Under the pieces are notes generated by a model. The model was not told where the DNA came from. It did not search any database and worked only from the letters and a program-made list of their open reading frames with translations. This document shows, piece by piece, positions 52,664 to 61,153 of a DNA stretch of 64,000 nt. The translations under genes were made by a program, and so were the position numbers. Origin of the DNA: Spirulina subsalsa PCC 9445 (GTDB lineage: Bacteria > Cyanobacteriota > Cyanobacteriia > Cyanobacteriales > Spirulinaceae); contig NZ_JH980292.1 in the NCBI RefSeq assembly GCF_000314005.1, positions 4,728,598-4,792,597 on the forward strand, written 5' to 3'. The number at the start of each line of letters is the position of its first letter. Positions within the stretch are counted from its first letter, which is position 1.

Positions 52664-53497
52664 TTAGGAATTGGCGATTTTGCGACTGTGTTGTATTATT
52701 CCTGTCAACAACTGATTAGCAATTGTATAAATTCCCTTCCATTTATCTCGGCGGATTTTGCGTAAATAAAACCAAGTCCCTCGGTAAAAATCGACCCAAC
52801 GGCGTCCCGGATAGTCCTTTTGAATGCCACCGGGATCGAGTCGGATGTTGTCAAGATTATAGTTATTGCGGTTTAAAGGGTTGAGTTTAGTCAACCCTTC
52901 TTTCTTGGCAAATTCTTGATAGGTTAAGCCTTCGCGATTACATAACTTCGATTCCTCATAATCAATCCACTCACTCACCACCCAACTCGTACCCGCAAAT
53001 AAAAACTCAGCTATATCTTTTGTCACCCTACAGTATTTTAAGCGAATCCCTACCGGAATCTCGCCCCAAGGACCATGAACCCATATAAAATCGGGGTCAA
53101 AAAATGTTTTAAAGGCTACAGGATTCCCCCCATTTATCGTGATTTTTGCCACTCTACCTACCACCCCACAACCAATAATCTTTACAGTTATCTTCATTGG
53201 TTCTTTCAATTCTTTTTCAAGATAATTTATCGAAAAATTAACTGTAAAATCAGGGATATCAATTAGCCGAATATAAAATGCTAAATCATCTAAAAATCTC
53301 CTAATTTCTGACGCACCTAATCCTCTATTGTGATCTAAATAAGAGGAGATCGGTTCTCCAAAATACAACTGATTAATACCTGTTGTTAAACAAAATTCTT
53401 GGCAGAGCTTATAAAATGTATAGGGTGAGATTAAGTTAGTTTGCGCCTGAACGATGATCGACTCTAAGATTTCCTGATGACAGTCCAAAATCTTCAC
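52664..53497 (-). CDS. Divergent protein-kinase-like protein (possible pseudokinase)
   Basis: The 277-residue AT-rich gene has no close family that I recognise. Residues 105-240 look like a small kinase fold: glycine-rich GCGVVGRVAKI (109-119), VAFKTFF with Lys130, a hinge WVVSEWIDY (172-180), then NYNLDNIRLDPGG (212-224) and WVDFYRG (234-240) in the places of the catalytic and DFG loops. The catalytic Asp of HxDxxxxN appears to be Asn212, so it may bind but not transfer phosphate. Residues 1-100 are helical. It stands alone, and its AT-rich codon use suggests acquisition. Confidence 0.6.
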   Translation of the reverse strand: MKILDCHQEILESIIVQAQTNLISPYTFYKLCQEFCLTTGINQLYFGEPISSYLDHNRGLGASEIRRFLDDLAFYIRLIDIPDFTVNFSINYLEKELKEPMKITVKIIGCGVVGRVAKITINGGNPVAFKTFFDPDFIWVHGPWGEIPVGIRLKYCRVTKDIAEFLFAGTSWVVSEWIDYEESKLCNREGLTYQEFAKKEGLTKLNPLNRNNYNLDNIRLDPGGIQKDYPGRRWVDFYRGTWFYLRKIRRDKWKGIYTIANQLLTGIIQHSRKIANS

Positions 53498-53712
53498 CCT
53501 CCCCCTTAATGATTCCTAATTAAACACAAGGTAAGCTGTATTTATCAGTGAACTTCTGTTGATAAAATTTCACTGAATTATTTTATCAGCGAACAGAGAG
53601 TTGCTCCTATATATCTCCAGATAGAAGCTTAGGTGGATGGGACAGCAAACCTCAATCAACTCTCATAAGATATACTATCTTTACCTATCAAATAGCCTTA
53701 TGTATAGCCAAT

Positions 53713-53859
53713 CTACTTAGGGTCTGCTAAAAAGCCTAATACTTGCCCAGCAAGTTCTCCATTACTGGTCACAAAAACATTCCGACACCCCAGAACTTGA
53801 GTCATTGCTTCCTTAGCATCCGCCAAAGTAGCATTAATACCCACCCTGGCAAACGGCAC
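53713..53859 (-). pseudogene. C-terminal CBS-like gene fragment ended by a MITE terminus
   Basis: A 48-codon frame reads ATLADAKEAMTQVLGCRNVF then VTSNGELAGQVLGFLADPK and stops at TAG 53713. This pattern fits the second half of a CBS-like regulatory module. The last codons (TTTTTAGCAGACCCTAAG) are a MITE terminal repeat, so the reading frame is closed by mobile DNA. The first ten codons lie in the end of holA in another frame. The gap 53498-53712 has AT-rich sequence and no gene. Confidence 0.5.
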
Positions 53860-54823
53860 ATAATTCTACAACTTTACGCTCTAATGTTTCTAAAGGATCT
53901 GCTCCTCGTTTTAAACTTAGTTCTAGGTCGAGGAAGAGGGGAAGGGCAGCTAAGAGTTTGTCAGAGGAGAGGGATTGCACTTCTTTACGCAGGAAATAAA
54001 TACGTTTAGGGTTGCTAATATCGGCGGCTGAAGCGATCGCCTTTTCATCTCGTTCTCCACTTTCCATCATCAATTTTACAATTAACCAGGTGCGAAACTG
54101 CCCGATTAAGGTGGCGACAATGCGCAAAGCGGGTTCATTGCGGTTGAGTAAATCACTCACTAACCCTAACGCTTGGGGGGTTTTGCCATCTCGAATGGCG
54201 GCGGCGAGTTGTAGACTATTTTGGGTATTAGCCACCACTAAACGGGCGATCGCACTTTCATCAAGGGGGCGAGGATTTCCTTCACTGTACAGACGGAGTT
54301 TTTCCAATTCCCCATAGAGGAAACGGGTATCATTCCCCACAGACTCCGCTAAGACTTGAACTGCTTTTGGGGTGAGTCGCAGACCTTTTTCCTGTACCTG
54401 TTGGCGCACTTTTTTCAGGATAGCATCAGTATTCCAAGGGGGAATGAGGGAAAATTCCCGGATGTCAGCGTGTTTTTGTAGGAGTTTAGTGGCCTTGTTG
54501 CGACCGTCGGGTTTTTTGCGGCAGGAAAACAACAAAGTAGAAGTCGGGGGAAGATTAGGCAGAGTGCGCTGAAGTTCTTGCAGTAAGCTATCCGAACATT
54601 GTTGAAAGAGGGTCGTTTCCTCCAACCAAACCAAACGCCCCCCCATGCCGAAAGGTGGTGTCATGGCTTGATTTAGGGCTTGGATGACCGGATCGGGACT
54701 CTCCCCCGGAATTTGATCCAAGTTGAACTGAATCCAGTTTGGATCAAGGACAGCCTTTTTTAAGGCCGCGATCGCCTCATTCATGGCAAAATCATCCTCA
54801 CCCCAAAACAAATACACGCTCAT
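53834..54823 (-). CDS. holA: DNA polymerase III delta subunit
   Basis: The 329-residue protein is the clamp-loader delta subunit. The N-terminal domain starts MSVYLFWGEDDFAMNEAIAA, PPFGMGGRLVWLEETTLFQQ follows, and the middle AAA+-like domain has SCRKKPDGRNKATKLLQKHA without a Walker A site, as in delta. The C-terminal collar domain begins about residue 210. Delta opens the beta clamp during loading at the fork. The length is normal. Confidence 0.93.
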   Translation of the reverse strand: MSVYLFWGEDDFAMNEAIAALKKAVLDPNWIQFNLDQIPGESPDPVIQALNQAMTPPFGMGGRLVWLEETTLFQQCSDSLLQELQRTLPNLPPTSTLLFSCRKKPDGRNKATKLLQKHADIREFSLIPPWNTDAILKKVRQQVQEKGLRLTPKAVQVLAESVGNDTRFLYGELEKLRLYSEGNPRPLDESAIARLVVANTQNSLQLAAAIRDGKTPQALGLVSDLLNRNEPALRIVATLIGQFRTWLIVKLMMESGERDEKAIASAADISNPKRIYFLRKEVQSLSSDKLLAALPLFLDLELSLKRGADPLETLERKVVELCAVCQGGY

Positions 54824-54905
54824 GATTATGAAAAAAATTTACAAAACTTTTTAATTGCAACCGAAAAACCTACAATCAATTAGAACAAGTCGGAGGCGAT
54901 TCAGA

Positions 54906-55676
54906 TTGGACGAAACTTATCAAGCATACCTTAACCGCGTAGCCAAGTTGACGTTACCTGCCAGTTATCAAAGTCAACTCCAAACCATCCAGAAGTCTCC
55001 CAAATTCCAGGGGGGGCAGGCTATTCCCTTTCCGGGTTATACCATCAATAGTCCAGCTTGCCCTGAAGATCCGGTCAATCACGGGTTTTATGCTCAACTG
55101 AGACAAGATCAGGCGGAATTGGTCGCCAAATTGGGGGATTTAGTCATTCCAGTGCCTCCCGATAGTTTCCATTTGACCTTAGCGGATTTGATTTGGGATG
55201 GGGCTTATGAGGATGCGGTGTCCCAAGATAGAGAGTATGAACAAAAACTGTGCGATCGCATTGACCACAGTTTCCAACAATATCAAGACCATCTCACCGA
55301 TACCACCCCCCTCACCTTTCAACTGGTCGGGGTCATCATGCGACCTCGGGCCATTGCCGTGGGACTGATCCCCCAAAACGAAACCTCCCACGAAAAACTT
55401 AGGGCTCTGCGACGTTCCCTTTATCAAAATGCCGAACTGATTGGGTTAGGCATTGAACAGCAATATCGCTTTACCGCCCATATTACCCTCTGTTACTTTA
55501 ACGAGATTCCCCCCAGCCTTGATCGCGATCGCCTGTGTGAGATCCTCGTCAACTTTAACGACCGTTGGATTGGCACAGATCCCCAAGTGTTCGCCTTAGA
55601 ACAAGCGGAATTACAACACTTTGAGGATATGACCCGTTATTCCCGTAAACCCCACTTCCCCACAGTTAAGCTTTGA
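54906..55676 (+). CDS. 2H phosphoesterase-like protein (DUF1868)
   Basis: The frame has no ATG near the start. TTG 54906 lies nine bases after a GGAGG ribosome-binding site and is preferred to TTG 54855; it gives 256 residues. Two His-x-Thr/Ser motifs, FHLTLADL (about residue 90) and FTAHITLCYF (about 198), are the active-site pairs of 2H phosphodiesterases. DUF1868 covers the region. Relatives cleave cyclic phosphates or RNA ends. Substrate is unknown. It is divergent from holA. Confidence 0.82.
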   Translation: MDETYQAYLNRVAKLTLPASYQSQLQTIQKSPKFQGGQAIPFPGYTINSPACPEDPVNHGFYAQLRQDQAELVAKLGDLVIPVPPDSFHLTLADLIWDGAYEDAVSQDREYEQKLCDRIDHSFQQYQDHLTDTTPLTFQLVGVIMRPRAIAVGLIPQNETSHEKLRALRRSLYQNAELIGLGIEQQYRFTAHITLCYFNEIPPSLDRDRLCEILVNFNDRWIGTDPQVFALEQAELQHFEDMTRYSRKPHFPTVKL

Positions 55677-55783
55677 GTTTACACCGCCCTATCTTGTGAG
55701 AACGTTTCGCCAAGATCACCCTAGAAATTGGCGAACATTCTTTTTCCACAACCGAATAGGTCAACATTGGAATAAATACTGCC

Positions 55784-56821
55784 ATGACGAGTCCATCTTC
55801 ACCCTCTTATGTACCTTCAGGACGGATTTACTTATTACTCGCCATTCTCATCTTTGGCATCGCCAATGCTGTCACCCGGAAATTAACAGAATTAGGGGCA
55901 GCCCATTTGATCGATGGTCGTAATCCCATCTCCTTCTGTAACGTCCTCTTTGCCGGGAATTTATGCGCCCTGATCTTGTTAGGAACTATCTATCAAAGAC
56001 AATGGCGACCTCACACCTTCCAGCAGTTGAACCCGAAACAATGGCTAGCAATGATCGCAGTTGCAATTTTAGGGGCTGCGATCGCACCCACCTTAATTTT
56101 CACCGCCCTTTCCTTGACCAGCGTCAATAATGTGATCTTAATTGGTCGCGTAGAACCGCCCTTAATCTTAGCTTTATCCGTCTGGCTATTACGAGAACGG
56201 GTTAATGCTTGGGTTCTTGGAGGGGCTTGTCTTTCCTTCCTTGGTGTTGCTCTAACTATTCTCCTGCCAACTCCAGAACCCGATCAAGCCATGATGAATA
56301 TGGGGCTTAGGATTGGACGAGGGGAATTCTTGACAGCCATTGCCGCCATTACCCTGGCCATTTCCACCATCATCAGCAAAGTCAGCCTGAAACAAATTCC
56401 CCTCGGCTTCTTCAGTAGCTTTAGAATGCTCATCGGCACCCTGATCTTTTTTAGTACAACAGTCCTTCTATATGGTCCAATACATTTTAGGGATCTAACC
56501 GTCCCTGTCTTGTGGCAGTGGATGCTCCTCTATGGGGCTGTGATTGTCGTCGGGGGGCAGCTTTGTTGGTTTAATGGTCTCAAACGTAGTACCGCCAGCG
56601 AAGTTTCCTTAGCCAGTTCCTTTAACCCAATTGCCGGAGTTCTAGCCGCCTACTTTATCTTGGGAGAAACCCCGACAATCGCTCAATATATTGGCGGGAG
56701 TGTGATTCTAGTCGGTATCATTTTGAATCAAATCGGAGTTCAGAAGCTCAACATCATCATCCCCCAACAACAACCTAGTGACAAAGAGATAACAGAAACC
56801 ATTGGTTTTAAAGGCTTGTAG
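55784..56821 (+). CDS. DMT-family transporter (EamA domains)
   Basis: The 345-residue membrane protein has ten predicted helices in two EamA halves, beginning SGRIYLLLAILIFGIANAVT. RVEPPLILALSVWLLRERVN (about 126-145) is the typical helix 4-5 region of the first half; SLASSFNPIAGVLAAYFILG is its counterpart in the second. The protein probably exports amino acids or other metabolites. Nothing around it indicates the substrate. Confidence 0.88.
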   Translation: MTSPSSPSYVPSGRIYLLLAILIFGIANAVTRKLTELGAAHLIDGRNPISFCNVLFAGNLCALILLGTIYQRQWRPHTFQQLNPKQWLAMIAVAILGAAIAPTLIFTALSLTSVNNVILIGRVEPPLILALSVWLLRERVNAWVLGGACLSFLGVALTILLPTPEPDQAMMNMGLRIGRGEFLTAIAAITLAISTIISKVSLKQIPLGFFSSFRMLIGTLIFFSTTVLLYGPIHFRDLTVPVLWQWMLLYGAVIVVGGQLCWFNGLKRSTASEVSLASSFNPIAGVLAAYFILGETPTIAQYIGGSVILVGIILNQIGVQKLNIIIPQQQPSDKEITETIGFKGL

Positions 56822-56981
56822 TCCAAAATACTAATAGAATTGATTCCCTAAAAGCTAGTCTCTTGACCCCAAAGCAAGATATTATAGCTAGGCGGTATGT
56901 TAAATTTTGATGACAGTCCCTTCAGAACTTGACCTTTTCACGCTTCCAGATTGGGCAGGAGCATTCTTCTGCGTAAAGTGA

Positions 56982-57254
56982 ATGAAGAATAACGAAACAT
57001 ACATTAATCATCCTACCTTTGGTTTGCTCTTTCAAGTGTGTCCCATTGAACAAAATCAAGAGTTGTTCACAACTCTTTACGCCCAGCGTTTATTCTTCCT
57101 CGTCACCCAAAGTCCAGAAGGGCTAATTTTTGACCCCATTGGGCGTTCCGATGCCCGTTTAATTGTTGAAAATCGTCTCCGTAAGCTGCGGCGCTTAAAC
57201 GCCAGTGAAGATTACACCGCGCTAAATTTAATTTATCAGCGCACCTTCCATTAG
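56982..57254 (+). CDS. pipX: PII-interacting protein PipX
   Basis: The 90-residue protein shows the PipX fold: TYINHPTFGLLFQVCPIEQN (Tudor-like domain), TLYAQRLFFLVTQSPEGLIF, then helices SDARLIVENRLRKLRRLNAS. PipX is a switch between the PII protein GlnB and the nitrogen regulator NtcA; it also binds PlmA. It is 16 bases upstream of pipY, the conserved cyanobacterial pair. Confidence 0.97.
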   Translation: MKNNETYINHPTFGLLFQVCPIEQNQELFTTLYAQRLFFLVTQSPEGLIFDPIGRSDARLIVENRLRKLRRLNASEDYTALNLIYQRTFH

Positions 57255-57270
57255 CGTCCCCCTTATCCTC

Positions 57271-57975
57271 ATGTCTAGTGCGATCGCCCAAAACCTCGCC
57301 CGCTTGCATCAAACCGTACCCCCCTCGGTGCGTCTGATTGCCGTCAGCAAAACCTTTCCCCCTGCCGCCATTCGGGAAGCTTACGCCACCGGAATCCGAG
57401 ATTTTGGCGAAAGTCGCATTCAAGAAGCCATCCCCAAACAAGAAGCCCTACAAGACCTCACCGATATTCAATGGCACTTTATCGGCCACTTACAAACCAA
57501 TAAAGCCCGTAAAGCCCTCCAACATTTCCACTGGATTCACACCTGCGACAGTCTCAAACTCGCCCAACGCCTCAACCAAATCGCCCCCGAATTGCCCCAG
57601 TCTCCCCAGATTCTGCTACAGGTGAAAATTCGCCCCGACCCCGATAAGTACGGCTGGACACCTGCCCAACTGCAAACCGACCTCGAAGCTTTAGATCATC
57701 TTAACGCCTTAAAGATTCAAGGTTTGATGACAATTTTGCCTCTAGGCTTAACTGAAGCCGAGACATTAAAAGCATTTGAGGATTTACAGGATTTGCGCGA
57801 GAATATTGGTCAGCAAACTTGGGTTAATCTCAAGATGGAGGAATTATCTATGGGGATGTCTGGGGATTATCCCTTAGCCATCCAAGGGGGAGCCACCATG
57901 ATTCGTTTAGGACGGATTATTTTTGGGACCCGCGAAGCATCTCAGACCGAGAATCGCCTATCCTCCACCCACTAA
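57271..57975 (+). CDS. pipY: PLP homeostasis protein PipY (YggS/PROSC family)
   Basis: The 234-residue protein is a type III fold PLP barrel. VRLIAVSKTFPPAAIREAYA carries the PLP-binding Lys. IQWHFIGHLQTNKARKAL, LKIQGLMTILPLG and ELSMGMSGDYPLAIQGGATM follow. YggS/PipY proteins keep pyridoxal phosphate and amino-acid pools in balance and do not act as racemases. It follows pipX in one operon. sepF follows after 277 bases. Confidence 0.96.
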   Translation: MSSAIAQNLARLHQTVPPSVRLIAVSKTFPPAAIREAYATGIRDFGESRIQEAIPKQEALQDLTDIQWHFIGHLQTNKARKALQHFHWIHTCDSLKLAQRLNQIAPELPQSPQILLQVKIRPDPDKYGWTPAQLQTDLEALDHLNALKIQGLMTILPLGLTEAETLKAFEDLQDLRENIGQQTWVNLKMEELSMGMSGDYPLAIQGGATMIRLGRIIFGTREASQTENRLSSTH

Positions 57976-58252
57976 CCGAAACGGGACAATTCGACAAGTC
58001 CCTGTAGACAAGATGGGATAAAATACATCGAACAAGAGGAAAATTATACCTCCAGCCCCCGTTTCTTCGATGGAGATTGAATTCCCGTTGATATGCCGAT
58101 TTTCCCCATCCGGGGCATTGAGCGGTCAGCCAGTAAAACGGGGCTTGTCTCGTACCCGTACCGGGTAAATTGATGAAGCCTACCCCGAGTCTTGGCAGTG
58201 CGACAGATGCGGAACAGATTAACGAACTCAATCCAGTATTAGGGAGTCAATA

Positions 58253-58852
58253 GTGAATAACATCTTTACCAAGCTAAGAGATTTTGTTGGTCTCAACGAA
58301 TCCGAGGAATACGAGTATTATGAAGAAGATATGGACGGGAATGATTACCAGAATCTCTATCAACAGGAAAACCCCCCTGCGGTAGTAGAAGAAGAACGTC
58401 AACGCCCTAGACGGACGACGAGAGAACGTCCAACCGTAACTACACCTGAAACCAGTATGGGACCCACAACAACAGCGAGGAGCAACGTGATTGGAATGCC
58501 GGGAGCGAATGGGATATCTGAAGTGGTGGTCATTGAGCCCCGCTCGTTTGAAGAAATGCCCCAAGTGATTCAAGCCTTACGGGAACGGAAATCCGTCGTT
58601 TTAAATCTAACCGTCATTGACCCCGACGAAGCACAACGGGCTGTAGACTTCGTAGCAGGCGGCACCTACGCCATCGACGGCCATCAAGAACGCATCGGCG
58701 AGAGTATTTTCCTCTTCACCCCCAGTTGTGTCCAAGTTAGCACCCAATCCGGTGGAGTCCATGAAGTCCCCAACTCTCCCCTAAGTTCTGTTCGTCCCAC
58801 CTCTCCCGGAGCCTCCGCTTGGGGCATGGATCCCGGTCGTATGGTGCAATAG
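58253..58852 (+). CDS. sepF: Cell division protein SepF (Cdv2)
   Basis: The 199-residue protein starts at GTG 58253 ([19 protein letters not shown]). The N-terminal amphipathic helix binds the membrane, and an acidic/Arg linker follows. The SepF core (about residues 85-170) has [60 protein letters not shown] and [11 protein letters not shown]. SepF tethers and organises FtsZ. It is normally next to pipY and proC. A terminator follows immediately. Confidence 0.94.
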   Translation: MNNIFTKLRDFVGLNESEEYEYYEEDMDGNDYQNLYQQENPPAVVEEERQRPRRTTRERPTVTTPETSMGPTTTARSNVIGMPGANGISEVVVIEPRSFEEMPQVIQALRERKSVVLNLTVIDPDEAQRAVDFVAGGTYAIDGHQERIGESIFLFTPSCVQVSTQSGGVHEVPNSPLSSVRPTSPGASAWGMDPGRMVQ

Positions 58853-58874
58853 TTGAGAGCCTAAAAAGCAGAAA

Positions 58875-58905
58875 AAGGAGAGAGCTAAAATTCTCTCCTT
58901 TTTTA
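58875..58905 (+). terminator. Terminator after sepF
   Basis: AAGGAGAGA (58875-58883) pairs with TCTCTCCTT (58892-58900), followed by TTTTA. It separates sepF from the MITE and from the Uma2 gene. Confidence 0.85.
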
Positions 58906-58956
58906 TTTGAGTTTTTATTTTAGTCGAAATTTTCATCAAGTGATACAATAGTATTT

Positions 58957-59105
58957 GGGGTCTGCTGAATAACACCAGATGCTAGGCTCAACAAGGGAAC
59001 AGGGAACTCTTAACAGGGAACAGATCATCTAAAACTGGCACGATTGCCTATTCCCGACTCCCGACTCCCGATTCCCCGACTCTCGGACTTATTCAGCAAG
59101 CCCTA
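58957..59105. mobile_element. MITE with CTGCTGAATAA ends, copy C
   Basis: GGGGTCTGCTGAATAACACC at the left and GGACTTATTCAGCAAGCCCT at the right are inverted repeats. The interior is almost the same as the element at 7385-7545, with a few deletions in the CCCGACT tract. It lies between the sepF terminator and the Uma2 gene, which starts 27 bases after it. Confidence 0.8.
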
Positions 59106-59131
59106 TTTGTCAAACGCTATGCCTTAAACTC

Positions 59132-59860
59132 ATGGTAGCTACCCCCGTTTCCTATCAAATCACTTGGGAGAAACTGCCCGACGACTACGTTTTACCGGAT
59201 GATCCCGTGGATAATATTCAACAGCCCGCCTTAGCCTTTGCCCTCACTGAGAGTTTAGCCCGAGCAGGTCGTCTTTGGGCCCAAACCCTCGCCACAACTA
59301 ATTACGGGATCTGTGCCACAGTCAACGGCAAAATCGTAGTTAAGGCTCCAGATTGGTGTTATGTTGCTCATATTTCCGTCCCGGTGGAGGACGTTCTACG
59401 CAGTTATACGCCCCAGTTACAAGGAGAGCGCCCTACTGTGGTGATGGAGTTCCTCTCTGATAACGATGGTCATGAATATTCTAATAAACCCACCTATCCT
59501 CCCGGAAAGTGGTTCTTTTATGAGCAAATTCTCCAAGTCCCCTACTATGTGATTTTTAACCCCTACAGCGGACAAATCGAAGTCTATCGCCTTGAATCAG
59601 AACGCTACACCCTACAAACGGCGAATAGTGAGGGACGTTATTGGATTGAACCGATGGGCTTGTTTATCGGGGTTTGGCAAGGTACAAGGGAAAACTTTAA
59701 TGCTTATTGGTTGCGCTGGTGGGATGAAAGGGGAGAGTTGCTGTTATGGGGTGCAGAACAAATTGAACAAGAACGAGAACGGGCCCAACAGGAACGAGAA
59801 CGGGCTGAACGTTTAGCGGCACGCTTGAGGGCGTTGGGGGTGGATTTGGAGGAGGATTGA
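59132..59860 (+). CDS. Uma2-family (DUF820) endonuclease-like protein with coiled-coil tail
   Basis: The 242-residue protein has the DUF820 fold with VVKAPDWCYVAHISVPVEDV, PTVVMEFLSDNDGHEYSNKP (Glu), KWFFYEQILQVPYYVIFNPY and IEVYRLESERYTLQTAN. The last 40 residues are a Glu/Arg coiled coil (EQERERAQQERERAERLAAR). The usual PDL/VxxxS motif reads PDWCYVAHI, so the active site is only partly conventional. It interrupts the usual sepF-proC neighbourhood and follows a MITE. Confidence 0.87.
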   Translation: MVATPVSYQITWEKLPDDYVLPDDPVDNIQQPALAFALTESLARAGRLWAQTLATTNYGICATVNGKIVVKAPDWCYVAHISVPVEDVLRSYTPQLQGERPTVVMEFLSDNDGHEYSNKPTYPPGKWFFYEQILQVPYYVIFNPYSGQIEVYRLESERYTLQTANSEGRYWIEPMGLFIGVWQGTRENFNAYWLRWWDERGELLLWGAEQIEQERERAQQERERAERLAARLRALGVDLEED

Positions 59861-59971
59861 ACGGGGGCAGGGGAGGCGGTAAAATTTTGATTCTGCCTGG
59901 GTTGGGTGGTGATTAACGGCTGGTTAACTGTCTCCCCACTCTCAGGTTTTGATAATTTATTCTTAATTATT

Positions 59972-60784
59972 ATGGCGATTCGGTTTGGTTTAATTGGTGG
60001 GGGTGTGATGGGGGAGGCGCTGCTCTCTCGTTTGTTGGTGCAAAAGGTCTATGCTCCCCATGAGGTGCTTGTGAGTGAACCTTCTGGGGAACGGCGGGAT
60101 TTTTTGGCGACGACTTATCAAGTGGCTGTGACGGGGAATAATTTAGAGACTTTGGGGGCGACTGAGGGGTTGTTATTGGCGGTGAAGCCCCAAGTTTTAG
60201 AGCAGGTGGTGGAGGATTTACCCGAACAGGCGCGTTGTGGGTGTTCGGCGCTGGTTTTGTCAATTTTGGCCGGGGTGCCGTTGGCAAGGTTGGAAGGGGC
60301 TTTTCCCCAGCAGGCGGTGATTCGGGTGATGCCGAATACTCCGGCTATGGTGGGGGCTGGGATGACGGCGATCGCACCCGGAAGCAAAACCCATCCAGAA
60401 CACCTTGCCCTCGCCGAGCAAATCTTCTCCGTCGTTGGGCAAGTGGTACAAGTGCCAGAAACTCAAATGGATGCCGTAACCGGATTATCCGGTTCTGGCC
60501 CCGCTTTTGTCGCCCTGATGATTGAGGCTCTGAGCGATGGCGGGGTAGCGGCCGGACTGTCTAGAGCTATTGCCCAAAAACTGGCCTTACAGACCGTTCT
60601 AGGCACCGCTCAGTTAATGCAGGAGAAGGGGCTACACCCGGCGGTATTAAAAGATCAAGTCACCAGTCCAGCCGGAACCACGATTGCTGGGGTGGCTCTG
60701 TTAGAATCCAAAGGCTTTCGTTCCGCCGTCATCGAAGCCGTTAAAGCCGCCTATACTCGTTCCCAAGAACTAGGGGGTTCGTAG
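59972..60784 (+). CDS. proC: Pyrroline-5-carboxylate reductase
   Basis: From ATG 59972 (MAIRFGLIGGGVMGEALLSR) the enzyme has 270 residues. The longer frame from 59906 is not needed. It reduces pyrroline-5-carboxylate to proline with NAD(P)H. The Rossmann motif GLIGGGVMGEA, RVMPNTPAMVGAGM and TGLSGSGPAFVALMIEAL, with the LHPAVLKDQVTSPAGTTIAG dimer region, are all present. The last codons TCG TAG are inside a dispersed repeat, so the stop is supplied by the repeat. Confidence 0.96.
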   Translation: MAIRFGLIGGGVMGEALLSRLLVQKVYAPHEVLVSEPSGERRDFLATTYQVAVTGNNLETLGATEGLLLAVKPQVLEQVVEDLPEQARCGCSALVLSILAGVPLARLEGAFPQQAVIRVMPNTPAMVGAGMTAIAPGSKTHPEHLALAEQIFSVVGQVVQVPETQMDAVTGLSGSGPAFVALMIEALSDGGVAAGLSRAIAQKLALQTVLGTAQLMQEKGLHPAVLKDQVTSPAGTTIAGVALLESKGFRSAVIEAVKAAYTRSQELGGS

Positions 60785-60900
60785 TTGCGCTTCAGCGCGA
60801 ATTTTGAGGGCTAAAACCCAACAACGAGCCAATCTGAAGCCCATCCGTTCGTAGTTGCGCTTCAGCGCGAATTTTGAGGGCTAAAGCCCAACAACGAGCC
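60777..60900 (+). repeat. Two copies of a 53-base dispersed repeat
   Basis: GTTCGTAGTTGCGCTTCAGC through GCTAAARCCCAACAACGAGCC occurs at 60777-60830 and 60847-60900 in the same orientation. Each has two short hairpins, GCGCTTCAGCGC and GGGCTAAAGCCC-like. Partial copies are at 26517-26540 and 42713-42735. The first copy overlaps the proC stop. Confidence 0.9.
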
Positions 60901-60910
60901 AGTAATAAAA

Positions 60911-61153
60911 CTACAATTCTACAAAAGAACGAACGCTGAAAATTTCACTGGCTCGTAAAGAAGAAACAGCAGATTTTGGGACAATAATTGTATTAATTGA
61001 TTCCCCCAAAGCGTTGAATATTTCCAGAACATAACCCTCCTCTCCACCTTGAGGATGAGGAATAATATCAATAAAAATGGCGATGTCCCCCTTTTTTAAA
61101 TGATGTTCTGGTATATCTTGATTCAGGGCAACTCTTTGATACAGTTCAATCAT
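60911..61153 (-). CDS. DUF4926 protein, possible antitoxin-like partner
   Basis: The 80-residue protein matches DUF4926: LYQRVALNQDIPEHHLKKGD, GEEGYVLEIFNALGESINTI and VVPKSAVSSLRASE-like. It is a small beta-rich domain. The ATG at 61153 overlaps the end of the DUF6883 gene by eight bases, so the two are translated together. DUF6883 and DUF4926 are commonly seen as neighbours in bacteria. A toxin and immunity role is an inference. Confidence 0.78.
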   Translation of the reverse strand: MIELYQRVALNQDIPEHHLKKGDIAIFIDIIPHPQGGEEGYVLEIFNALGESINTIIVPKSAVSSLRASEIFSVRSFVEL

